Of a stretch of 64,000 nt of DNA, positions 56,019 to 64,000 are shown piece after piece. Source of the stretch: Takakia lepidozioides (lineage: Eukaryota > Streptophyta > Takakiopsida > Takakiales > Takakiaceae). Below the pieces are notes generated by a model that ran no database searches, was not told the DNA's origin, and saw nothing but the letters and a program-made list of their open reading frames with translations. How positions within the stretch are numbered: the stretch's first letter is position 1; every line of letters starts with the position of its first letter. Made by a program: the position numbers and the translations under genes. Location of the stretch: contig CM060731.1 in assembly GCA_030704615.1 (NCBI GenBank), positions 25,792,001-25,856,000 on the forward strand, in the 5' to 3' direction.

Positions 56019-56614
56019 CTTAACTAACTAAGGAACAAACTTTAGTCTCGCCAAACTGTCAAGGACGAGAACATGACTGAACACAAACAAGATATCAGAC
56101 TAGAGGTACAAGACTAGACAAGAAGTCAAGGTCGGCATGGCTGAGTGCATGGTGGGTAACCATGAATCAAGATGATCTTTATAACAATGAACAAAAGTAC
56201 AAGATACTGGAACCACTACAACAGATTCCGGCTTTAACGTCTGCCACATTTGCCCAGTCATAGCATATATGTCTACAAAATGCAAGGGGGCAGTCCTGGT
56301 TGCCATTTGTGACTAGCAGTAGTCGTATATGCCACCTTGTACTTCCGCCACGTTAGGATCTGCGGTCAAACACGTTTGACCAGATAGGGGAAGATGGTAG
56401 ATACGACTAGGAGTCATGGCCAAAACTGCAATAGGATGACGTGGGTATGGGAATGTATGACTGCCAGTATTCACAACTGCACGTGGCGATTGCCGGTTGC
56501 CCAAGGAGTGTCTACGTGGACGATGCAAACATAAATGGATGAAACATATGCAGGATGTGATTGCAAATGACGACATGTCAACATATCATTGCTCGCAGGC
56601 ACTAAGCCACACCT

Positions 56615-57640
56615 TGTGAATGAATGATTAGGATGAATTAGGATGAGTGAACTAGGATGAATTAGGATGACTTAGGATGAATGTGCTCGAATTTAGGGTT
56701 GTTAGGTCGCGTTAAATATGAGGATAATAAGTAGTAAAAATATTTAACTACTATTTCACTGACCAGCAGATTAACAGTAAAACTAATCGACTGCTGGTTA
56801 AGGTTAGTGAAACAAAACAACTGTATTATCTCAATGAATGATACACAAATGCCTTGTTGGCAACTATTGGATGAACGTATCAAACATAACTTTTGTGCAC
56901 TAGATGAACGTATGAACGAATGATACAACAAACGCCTTGCTGGCAACTATTGGATGAACGTATGAACGAATGATAGTGCAAATGTTGAGCTGACAGCAAT
57001 TGGATGACCTGACAGTGAAACTCATTTAAAGATTTATTTTGGATGAATGGATGAAATTTAAATGGCCAAAAAATAGAAAAACAAATGAATGGATGGATGT
57101 ATTGATGGAAAACCCAAAATCCATCCATCTATCGAGGATCTAATTTATATTAGAAAAATTCTATAGATTTTTGGTCAGGTCCAAAAAACTAAAACCAGGT
57201 CTAGGGTAAGTAGATTTCCCCTTTCTGCAGCTATCCCCCCAGAAACTGCATCAAACGGAGCTCATTTGACAAACATATGACCAACCAGGCTCTTTAAACA
57301 TAACACCCTTTAAAAAATAAAATAAAATACAAGGGAAAATCTATTTTCAATAACTTGTCTTAGTTCCCTATTCCCTGGTTCCCTAAGAATTCCCTGGACT
57401 CATGCCTGGCTCATATCTGAAAAATAACGATCTTACATTCTTAACTCAATCACTCCAAAGTGGAATTACCATGATAAAGGTAATGTCTTCTCATCCATCC
57501 AATCGTGAGTAGAGGGGACTTAGCGTTTTTTTGTCTCCCCCTGCCATCTGTTTGTTTTCTTTGTGTCGAGTTTGATCGTGAGAGACAACAATCAGGATGG
57601 AGTTGTGTTTGCTTTCTTTTAGTGTCGAGTCTGATCATGA
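56615..57640. other. CACTA interior, left part: short ATGAACG/AGGATGA repeats
   Basis: Repeated AGGATGA units at 56,628-56,680 (TTAGGATGAATTAGGATGAG) and ATGAACGTATGAACGAATGATA-like repeats at 56,870-56,985. The phrase CCTTG(C/T)TGGCAACTATTGG occurs twice (56,852 and 56,935). At 57,595-57,710 a GAGTCTGATCATGAGAGACG unit is repeated three times. No gene was found. Confidence 0.6.
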
Positions 57641-58263
57641 GAGACGTCGAACATGGTGGAGCTATGTTTGTTTTATTTTAGGGTCGAGTCTGATCATGAG
57701 AGACGACGAGCGAAGCTGGTGGGATAGGGGGCAGACAGGGACTCAAACCCTAGAATCGGGACATGAAGAAATCCGTCCTGTGCGAAATCATTTCCAGCTC
57801 GGCATGATGCGAGGCCTCTTGTATGAGCCAAGCGAGAGGACAGGGCCTTGCCTATGGAGTGGGTGTGCAGGAGCGTATGCCTTGTGCAAATGTGTGAATT
57901 TTGCTTTGTTTGCCCCTGTTTTCTCTCACTTAAGTCGGAAGCAGGTTTGCTCGTCTTGGTTTCAGTAAAGGAGTTGGGTTGCTGGTCGGTTGAATCCTCC
58001 ATGGTTGAAAGAAAAGCTAGCTGCCATGACACGAGGTCAAGGACAAGTGGTAACGGCTCATTCTTCAGCACATTTCTTCTTCGACCTATTTCAACTTGTT
58101 TTGCCCTCTCACCAGACTTGGCCCTGAGATGCATATTGAATGTTGTAAGTTAGCTCGTTGATAAGTAGGGTTGGGGGTGTTTGCTGGAACAATTCTAGGC
58201 TGTCATTGTTAGCTACTAGCATGAAGGCAAAGATGTATGCTTGTTTTTTGCAGTGTCATAGAG

Positions 58264-58450
58264 AGTTGAAGGAGCAGGGATAGAGTGTGTGTCCAGATTC
58301 ATCCAAGAGGGCCGGATTTCAAGCTCCACGTTACCTATGATTCCCTGTGGAAGGATAGATACAAGAAACCTGCATGGATAGATGGTCAACTGGAAGCCGC
58401 AGTAGCAGCGGCACAATTGATAAAATCAGGCACTGCTAATGAAGGCACCT
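58264..58450 (+). pseudogene. Recurrent exon-like fragment, copy 2 of 3
   Basis: A TTTTTTGCAG acceptor-like site at about 58,244-58,253 precedes an 80-codon frame: IHPRGPDFKLHVTYDSLWKD, KPAWIDGQLEAAVAAAQLIK, SGTANEGTFFNTFHP. It ends in GTAAGT (about 58,519), so it looks like a spliced exon. I do not recognise the protein. It repeats at 59,645-59,825 inside the same transposon, where it is disrupted by a stop, and at 13,307-13,680. Confidence 0.6.
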
Positions 58451-58639
58451 TCTTCAACACATTTCACCCTGTTTTCCCCTCTTATCAGAATCGGCCCTCA
58501 ATTTTCATGTTGAATTCTGTAAGTTAGCTGTTGAGTGAATGTAGTTGGGAGTGACTTTGACATGATACTGCCAATGTGACAAGGATATGCATTGAACTCA
58601 TTGGTAGCGGGATATTGAGATAATTCTTGGCCATTTGCC

Positions 58640-59330
58640 ATCGTCAAAGCTGAAATTGTACTAGTTGTCATTCTGAACACTGCCCTGGTGGACATGTATG
58701 CCAAATGTGGGTGCAGCAAGCCTGATGCGAAGGGAGAGTTCGACAACATGGCTCAATGAGATGTGGTGTTGTGGAGTGCCATGATTGCAAGGTATGTGCA
58801 GCATGGGTGTGGGATTAAGGCTTTGGAAACCTAATAACAAATGATGTGGGAAATGATGAAGCCAGACCAGGTCATGTTCATTTGTGTTTGTAATATGCAT
58901 ATGCGAGCCTAGAAGTCCTGGGAAGGGGCCAAGAGGTTCATGGTGACATCATCAAAGTTGGAATTGTACCTGATGTCATTCTGAACATTCCCTTGGTGTA
59001 CATGTATGTCAAATGCAAGCTTGGTAGCCCTGGAAAGGACGCAACGGTCCATGGTGACATTGTCAAAGCTGGAATTGTACCACTAATGATGTCTCTAAAC
59101 ACTGCCTTGGTGGATATGTATGTCAAATGCAAGCCTGGCAGCCCTGAAAAATGGTGCAGAGGTCCACGGTAATATCGTCAAAGCTAGTATTGTATCTGAT
59201 GTGATTCTGAATTTTGCCGTAGTGGACATGTATGCCAAGTTTGGGTACAACTACAAGGATACAAATGACATGCAGTTTGATAATATGGTTGAATGAGATG
59301 TGGTATCAGCCTAGCCCATAATTGCACTTA
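58640..59330 (+). pseudogene. Pentatricopeptide repeat (PPR) gene remnant
   Basis: The reading gives ILNTALVDMYAKCG, then FDNMAQ-stop-DVVLWSAMIARYVQHG, MMKPDQVMFICV, then further diverged VDMYVK and AEVHGNIVKASIVSDVI units. This is the L1-L2-S pattern of PLS-class PPR proteins, which bind organellar RNA for editing or processing. Stops (TGA in place of the Arg of xRDVV) and frameshifts in each unit show it is dead. The unit spanning 58,925-59,150 is itself duplicated (GTGACATC/TTGTCAAAGCTGGAATTGT). Confidence 0.75.
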
Positions 59331-59644
59331 ACTAGAGTAGGCAATGAGTGAAGACGGGGTTCGTGTGACATCGTCCAAGCTGGAATTGAATTGATGTCGT
59401 TCTGAAATTGCCCTTGTGGTGAGGGCGTGCAGAGCAGGAGCGCGAGATGGGGCTTTGGAGACCTGAAAGCAAATGATGGGGGAAGGGGTGAAGCTCGACC
59501 ACATCATGTTTGTGTGCGTTTGCAGTGTGTGTGCAAGCTTGGCAACCCTGGAAAACACATGCAAAGAGGTACATGGTTGCATCACCAAAGCTGGAATTGT
59601 ACCAGATATAATTCTGAACAATACCTTCGTGGGCATAGATAGCT

Positions 59645-59825
59645 GAGGAGCAGGGATAGAGTGTGGGCGCAGATTCATCCAAGAGGGCCGGATTTTCAAG
59701 CTCCAGATTACCTATGATTCATTGTGGAAGGATAGTTAGAAGAAACCTGCATGGGTAGATGGTCAGCTGGAAGCCGTAGCAGCAGTGGCACAATTGATAA
59801 AATTAGGCACTGCTAATGAAGGTAG
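59645..59825 (+). pseudogene. Recurrent exon-like fragment, copy 3 of 3
   Basis: It repeats 58,264-58,450 in the same orientation about 1.38 kb downstream: GGAGCAGGGATAGAGTGTG, then ATTCATCCAAGAGGGCCGGA, and AATGAAGG at the end. It has a TAG in the middle (GATAGTTAGAAG) and an extra T after CCGGATTTT, so it is degenerate. The pair brackets the PPR remnant, consistent with a duplication of the captured block within the element. Confidence 0.7.
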
Positions 59826-61077
59826 TGGATTGCTGAAGTTCGAGAGATGTCAGTGTATGCATCTTCTGCTCAGGCATTTGGAAGTCTACATAGACTTTGC
59901 AGCTTTGTGCATTTTTGTAGCAGCACCGGATTAGATTATGGAACGAATCTTTGAACATTAAGTCATGTTGTATTTGAATCGATGTTCAAATGTGCTTCCA
60001 TGTTTCAATGGTGTTTTCGTGTGCTTTCAATGGTGCTTTCATGTTTCAATGCTGCTAGAGTTAGGCCCATGACTACGGTCATGTACACGACTACCTCCAA
60101 TCCACAGAGCCTCCGCCACGTGCCACTTTCACCCCTCGTGTTCGCCCATACTCGTACCACGTGCAGTATCTAGAGTGCGCCATGGAAGTCATATGCTCCA
60201 GTCATAACAACCACCCCCATCCTGCATAATTTGATTCCACGTGTCATGTCCAGTCTTCTCCACGTGTTGTCCTGGGGTTAATCTGCGGAAGTCATATATG
60301 CCAGTCGTAAAGACCCTGTCGCCTTCCCTTTGACGTGACACGTGGCATATCCCTTCCGTTCCACGTGAAGTTGACATAGATTCGCAGTCGTTTACACGGT
60401 CTTATCAATGACTATGATTAGGCGTCCCCGTTGCCACGTCAACAGTGAGCTCCACAACTGGCAGATACGACTCTATGGCGCTTACGACTCATTTGTCACA
60501 ACTGACTGGGTTTATCTGACTGGGCAGTCATGCAGTCATAAAAGGCTGATACGACTGGAAAATAGCAGACGTAAAAGCCGGATTTTCTACTAGTGAACTC
60601 GACTCGAATACTAGAATGCTGGAAACTAGACTGGGATACCAGATACTGGAAACTGGACTAGCGTACTGGGACTGGGAACAATAGTAGCTTGAACTTGTGT
60701 TAGCGAGACTTAAGAGTGTCCAGTCTCGCCTCCTATATATACTAGCTAATAAGAAGCTTCCCTAAGAAGCTTATCCTATAGAGGTTTCTTGATGGAGAAG
60801 TTTCCAAGATTAAACAAAGGTTTCTTGATGAAAAAACTTCCTTAAACAAAGGAGGTATCTTGATGGAGAAGTTTGTTCCAAAGGAAGCTTCCTGAGCAGT
60901 TTCCCAAGTTACTCTTGGTAATTTGATGAACTCCCGGTAACTAGGTAACTAATGGTAAATCATGGTAGATCATGGTAAATCCCAATAAGTCATGATAACT
61001 TTCGGTAACATGGTAACTTGGTAACTTCTAGTATTTACTCCTGGTAAGTTCCTCTGGGCTATGTCCATGACACCTGC

Positions 61078-61800
61078 AACACACAGCAAAAAAATGAGAA
61101 ATGTGCATGCATGAGCTCCGACTAAGTTACATGTGTGCATCAACCGAGCTCCACCTCACTTCTCTTACCCATCTCCCACTTTCACGTGATTATTGCCATA
61201 AATCTAAACTTCATTGACAATTTTTCCTAGGTTGTAGATGACGAGTCTAGTGAGAGAAAGAGAAAGCCCATATTCAACTAATTGTCAACAAGAAACAACA
61301 GGTTTAGCGGATACAAAAAAGTCTGATTATAGTTCCAACATCACCTTTATACTCCCTTCAAACTCCCCACGGTGAACTTGGTGTTCCAATACTTTAAAGA
61401 CTATAGTCCAGTTAAGTGTCAATAAGGATGGATCGATTACCATAAGAATGCTTATGGCCACCCTTGACTTTTCCCAAAAAAGAATGAGCAAGTCATGGTT
61501 CAAACTACAATCATTTCTTCCTACACACAACGTGAGACTCATTGAATGCCCGATTCCATTCCTCTGGCTTCATCTAAGATCAACATCACACAATTTCCTA
61601 ATTTACAAGCATTGCCACAATCATTGCGACAACCAGCTAGACTACAATTGCTTTTATAACTTGAAAAATGAGGCACAAGACTGCAAAGGGTCTGTGTGAG
61701 TACCCCCCAGTGAAGCTCAAAGATTCTACAGCATAATCAAGCCAGATAAACCCTAAACTCTAGAGAGGCCTGCTTCAGCCAGACATCAAGGAAATATACA
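61078..61800. other. Intergenic DNA right of gypsy-1
   Basis: No gene recognised. The further CBS-domain exons of the neighbouring minus-strand gene would be expected here, but I cannot identify one. Confidence 0.35.
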
Positions 61801-61806
61801 ACATAC

Positions 61807-61871
61807 CAGCACGCCCTTTTCATCCACCACAGGCATGCCTGTAACACGCTTGTCAATCAGGACCTCTAGAG
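61807..61871 (-). pseudogene. CBS-domain exon
   Basis: On the minus strand a 65-nt exon between TGTGTAACAG and GTATGT reads LEVLIDKRVTGMPVVDEKGV, the core of a CBS motif (hydrophobic-x-x-L-x-x-K-x-V-TG-x-PVVD). In plants CBS-pair proteins of the CBSX type bind adenosine nucleotides and regulate thioredoxins. The phase is consistent with a split Ala codon at its start. Neighbouring exons cannot be identified with confidence, so whether this is a working gene extending over 61.3-62.7 kb or a stray exon is open. Confidence 0.55.
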
Positions 61872-62076
61872 CTGTTACACAAAGCATTCAAGCCCAAAAT
61901 CAATATAGAAAGACTCAAGTCCAGCTGAATAGATATACACTATTAGCAGAGTGATAAAGTATCATCAACCCCTGCATACTTCTAGCTTTGTAGATCATTT
62001 CAAAACAATTTCACTAAGCATCTCACTCTCACCCTCATCTCACTTTGTTCTCGGCACGAACTGAAGAACTCTAAAC

Positions 62077-62652
62077 CTAGACAAGGTAAATGCTTGGAAC
62101 CACCATCAAGAATCTAAACCTAGTAGAATAAGGGAATGGATCTTTGCCCGTGGTTTCAGACCTGTTACTGATGTGATGACTGCTTCTTCCACTCGATTCT
62201 TGGGTCTTGAGCACCTGGACTTCGGACGGGGCCCCGCTTTTGCCAACAATCAGATTTTTACACCACTTCCTTGTTATATGATCCATTTTACACCGCTTCA
62301 CAAAGATGGCACCGTAAAGATAATCTTCAAACTGCCCCACGATGTTGCAAAGAGGCTGCAGCAAGACGCAGACTTCATGTCTTGTGTATCGACTGTCACC
62401 GACGTTACACACCCATAGCGATACCACACTTCCATCTTTGACCATCAGAGAAACAAAAGAGTTATCTAAAGTCGGCAGTTTTAAAGCCGGCACAACGATC
62501 CCATAACACTGAAAGCCAAGAGACGGGGTGTGAAGAACCCAATAGCCGACATTTGCAGGATGGACAAACTTCTTCACATCGTACATTAAGAAAAATCTAT
62601 ACTTTGCGATTGCGGTTGTCCCACCATCGTGAAGGATCTCTGCGAAACTCAT
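62077..62652 (-). CDS. Unrecognised 191-codon ORF
   Basis: ATG at 62,652 (MSFAEILHDGGTTAIAKYRF). No domain is recognised. The stretch YWVLHTPSLGFQCYGIVVPA and SLMVKDGSVVSLWVCNVGDS has alternating hydrophobic strands like a beta-propeller, and could be a piece of an F-box/kelch protein, but no F-box precedes it. It is the longest frame in this part of the window. The last 40 residues look non-coding. It could instead be part of the CBS gene neighbourhood. Low certainty that it is translated. Confidence 0.3.
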   Translation of the reverse strand: MSFAEILHDGGTTAIAKYRFFLMYDVKKFVHPANVGYWVLHTPSLGFQCYGIVVPALKLPTLDNSFVSLMVKDGSVVSLWVCNVGDSRYTRHEVCVLLQPLCNIVGQFEDYLYGAIFVKRCKMDHITRKWCKNLIVGKSGAPSEVQVLKTQESSGRSSHHISNRSETTGKDPFPYSTRFRFLMVVPSIYLV

Positions 62653-62659
62653 GCCGGTT

Positions 62660-63175
62660 CTGCTCTGTGCTCCAAGGTAGAGGTTTGTGCTCGAAAATCC
62701 GACAACATCAACATTTTGACAATGTCCTTTACTGAGGGGTGCTAGTGAGCTTCAGTAAGGAGCATGTCATCATAGGATCCATTGGCCTGCCTGCTATGAT
62801 CTCCACAATTTGCAGCAAGCTAAAAATAAGAACTACTTCATGCAGCATTCCAACATAAATTTTCTGGACACCGCACTGAGCCCGAAATCCTAACTACTCA
62901 GCAGCCTTTCTTCCTGACTAACCAAAGCATCCCCTCGATCGCCACCTTAGTAGGCTCTGGGAGTGGGAAGAAGAGTGACATTGAGGGCGTTCTTGACAAG
63001 TATCCAAATCCTCATGTGAATGAAATCATCCAAATCCTTGCATGTAATGAAATCATCCAATTGATGAATGAAAATAATCAAAATTTCATTCATGTAATGC
63101 AATCATCCATCAATGGATTTTCATAAGAGCCATGCCAATGACCTTATCTTGGTCAAAGGGAGTTGACTACATCAA
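62660..63175. other. Intergenic, no gene found
   Basis: Contains a small repeat of ATGAAATCATCCAA-type phrases (63,018-63,115, three times). No gene found. Confidence 0.4.
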
Positions 63176-63179
63176 TCTA

Positions 63180-63398
63180 AAAATTTAGAGTCATCTGCAT
63201 TATTGTTTAGAGTAATGTGCGTGACCCATTATCGCGACTCTATTCTAATCAAACGACGTTGACCGGGATAGAGGCATATACACGACCCTTTTTGGTCATT
63301 TTCGGTCGTACCCATGACATTTTTGAACCATAACGAGATGAGTCATGAAAACCATGACTCTAAAAAAAAAAAAAAAAACCATGATTCGGCGTAGTGAT
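63180..63398 (-). mobile_element. CACTA-type miniature element terminus
   Basis: On the minus strand the sequence starts CACTACGCCGAATCATGG at 63,398, then an 18-base T run, then AGAGTCATGGTTTTCATGAC and ATGTCATGGGTACGACC. It mirrors the left end at 32,358 (CACTAG..., T run, GTTTTCATGACTC). The other end is not clear; the boundary at 63,180 is where the GAGTC and TCATGAC words stop. Confidence 0.45.
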
Positions 63399-63479
63399 TA
63401 TTATATCATGTTTCACCACCACCCCAGCTTTCAATTGAACTGTCTCATTTAGATATTTAGGTATTTAATACGCATGTAT

Positions 63480-63968
63480 GATGAAGGCAGCACTTGAACA
63501 CCGGATGAGCGCTACTGGTGTACCTGAGAAAGAGTTCGACATGAAAGATAATTGTCACTTTATCACCACGAACAATTGCTTGCTTGAGGCGATGAGGAGG
63601 TCACGACTCTGGTGCAAATTACAAAGGCAGGCGAAAAGTTGATGGGATTACTTGGGAGCAGGAGATCTTGATACTAAATCATGAGCTACATCAGGTTACC
63701 ACTGGCTGCCAGATAAGGTTTGCCTATTATTGCTTCGTGGTTTTTCTTAATCCGAGGAAATTCTGAGCTTTACCGTTTGTTGGTAGGCGTCTTTGTTATT
63801 TCACATGATGAAGCAGGCTGTGAATATCTTAAGTATGACGAGCGTCTATCAAAGAACTACGATGTTTCTATGACCGGCTTTCAAGACGAACACTTCAGAC
63901 GGGCAGGTATTTCTCATGATGTTGATGTGATTCACACATGGAAGAGTCTGATGGCTCATATGCCATAG
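63480..63968 (+). pseudogene. Unrecognised gene remnant
   Basis: ATG at 63,481 opens a protein-like stretch (MKAALEHRMSATGVPEKEFD, then FITTNNCLLEAMRRSRLWCK), with a TGA near 63,640 and another near 63,683 in the same reading. After frame changes a second stretch follows (HDEAGCEYLKYDERLSKNYD, VSMTGFQDEHFRRAGISHDV) and ends at a TAG at 63,966. The two halves look like parts of one protein broken by at least two stops and a shift. I do not recognise the family. Confidence 0.4.
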
Positions 63969-64000
63969 GGGTGTGAGAACTTGCATCCGTTTTTCTCAAT

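Larger units (their letters stand above)
56214..60595. mobile_element. CACTA (En/Spm) element with captured gene pieces
   Basis: 4,382 bp, flanked by 3-bp duplications AAC (56,211-56,213 and 60,596-60,598). The left end is CACTACAACAGATTCCGGCT followed by TTAACGTCTGC; the right end inverted is CACTAGTAGAAAATCCGGCT followed by TTTACGTCTGC, so most of 31 bases match. Subterminal motifs built on ATACGACTGG and CATATGxCAGTCG recur at both ends (56,265-56,460 and 60,185-60,560). No transposase is present. It contains a PPR-gene remnant and two copies of an exon-like fragment, making it a non-autonomous, gene-capturing CACTA. Confidence 0.92.
33574..61072 (-). mobile_element. gypsy-1: Ty3/gypsy chromodomain LTR retrotransposon, broken by three nested insertions
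   Basis: LTRs lie at 33,574-34,218 and 56,057-61,072 (the second is enlarged by a CACTA element). Read on the minus strand the internal order is gag, CCHC, protease, reverse transcriptase, RNase H, integrase, chromodomain. That is the Ty3/gypsy chromovirus order and makes the right-hand LTR the 5' one. The LTR ends are TGTCA...TGACA. The 3' LTR is preceded, on the minus strand, by a GGAGGGGGGTGAA polypurine tract (34,219-34,231). Flanks CCTGT/CCTGC form a 4-of-5 target duplication. Element A interrupts the integrase, gypsy-2 the protease, and a CACTA element the 5' LTR. Stops in several domains show it is inactive. Confidence 0.9.
56057..61072 (-). repeat. gypsy-1 5' LTR interrupted by a CACTA element
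   Basis: The two halves, 56,057-56,213 and 60,599-61,072, align with the intact 3' LTR at 33,574-34,218. At the CACTA junction the sequence reads TACTGGAAC, element, AAC, TCGACTCGAATACT, whereas the other LTR has TACTGGAACTCGACTCGAAT uninterrupted. That is a natural empty-site control. Next to it on the minus strand (56,056 leftwards) the internal region begins GTTTGGCGAGACTAAAG, a candidate primer site for a tRNA other than initiator Met. Confidence 0.9.

Noticed and set aside
62173-62418. Plus-strand 81-codon frame (MMTASSTRFLG).
   Set aside because: It lies opposite the longer minus-strand frame, has no domain, and there is no sign of splice sites or a promoter.

Overview
This window looks like a repeat-rich stretch of a nuclear land-plant genome. 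Evidence: spliced plant-type genes (an F-box gene with a phloem-protein-2 domain, a kelch-type F-box gene), a PPR gene remnant, a CACTA/TNP2 transposase remnant, chromodomain Ty3/gypsy retrotransposons, a LINE, tRNA-derived SINEs, and no operon structure. The family mix would fit a non-seed plant (clubmoss, fern or bryophyte), but that is a guess; I cannot name the species.

Layout. 1-6.4 kb: a decayed LINE (endonuclease, reverse transcriptase, CCHC tail), a remnant of an unidentified spliced gene on the minus strand, and a second 5'-truncated copy of the same LINE. 6.6-8.75 kb: an apparently intact four-exon F-box/PP2 gene on the minus strand. 9-14 kb: SINE pieces, low-complexity DNA and one copy of a recurrent exon-like fragment. 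14.4-15.6 kb: an intact single-exon F-box/kelch gene. 16.3-33.5 kb: sparse, with gene fossils (an SDR reductase exon, a CACTA transposase piece, a HAD-phosphatase pseudogene), a piggyBac-like miniature element with TTAA duplications, SINEs and short tandem repeats.

33,574-61,072 is one nested structure. A minus-strand Ty3/gypsy retrotransposon (gypsy-1) has been broken by three later insertions, each with a readable target-site duplication. (A) A 10.6 kb DNA element at 36,017-46,584 sits in the integrase, flanked by 8-bp duplications. Its flanks are arrays of perfect or near-perfect GCGACCGCC/GGCGGTCGC palindromes. It carries two convergent genes (a protein-kinase-like gene and a nuclear RING-finger gene), each with a TATA box just inside a palindrome array, plus a run of foldbacks and two blocks of 120-bp tandem repeats. 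(B) A plus-strand chromodomain gypsy element (gypsy-2) at 48,689-54,780 sits in the protease, flanked by ATTTC. (C) A 4.4 kb CACTA element at 56,214-60,595 sits in the 5' LTR, flanked by AAC, and carries a PPR remnant and a duplicated exon-like fragment. 61-64 kb holds a CBS-domain exon, an unrecognised ORF, a CACTA-type terminus and an unrecognised gene remnant.

Only the two F-box genes look functional. Both would encode substrate-recognition subunits of SCF ubiquitin ligases. The best candidate for something undescribed is element A: palindrome-array ends, matching promoters, kinase-like and RING genes, and no transposase that I can recognise.
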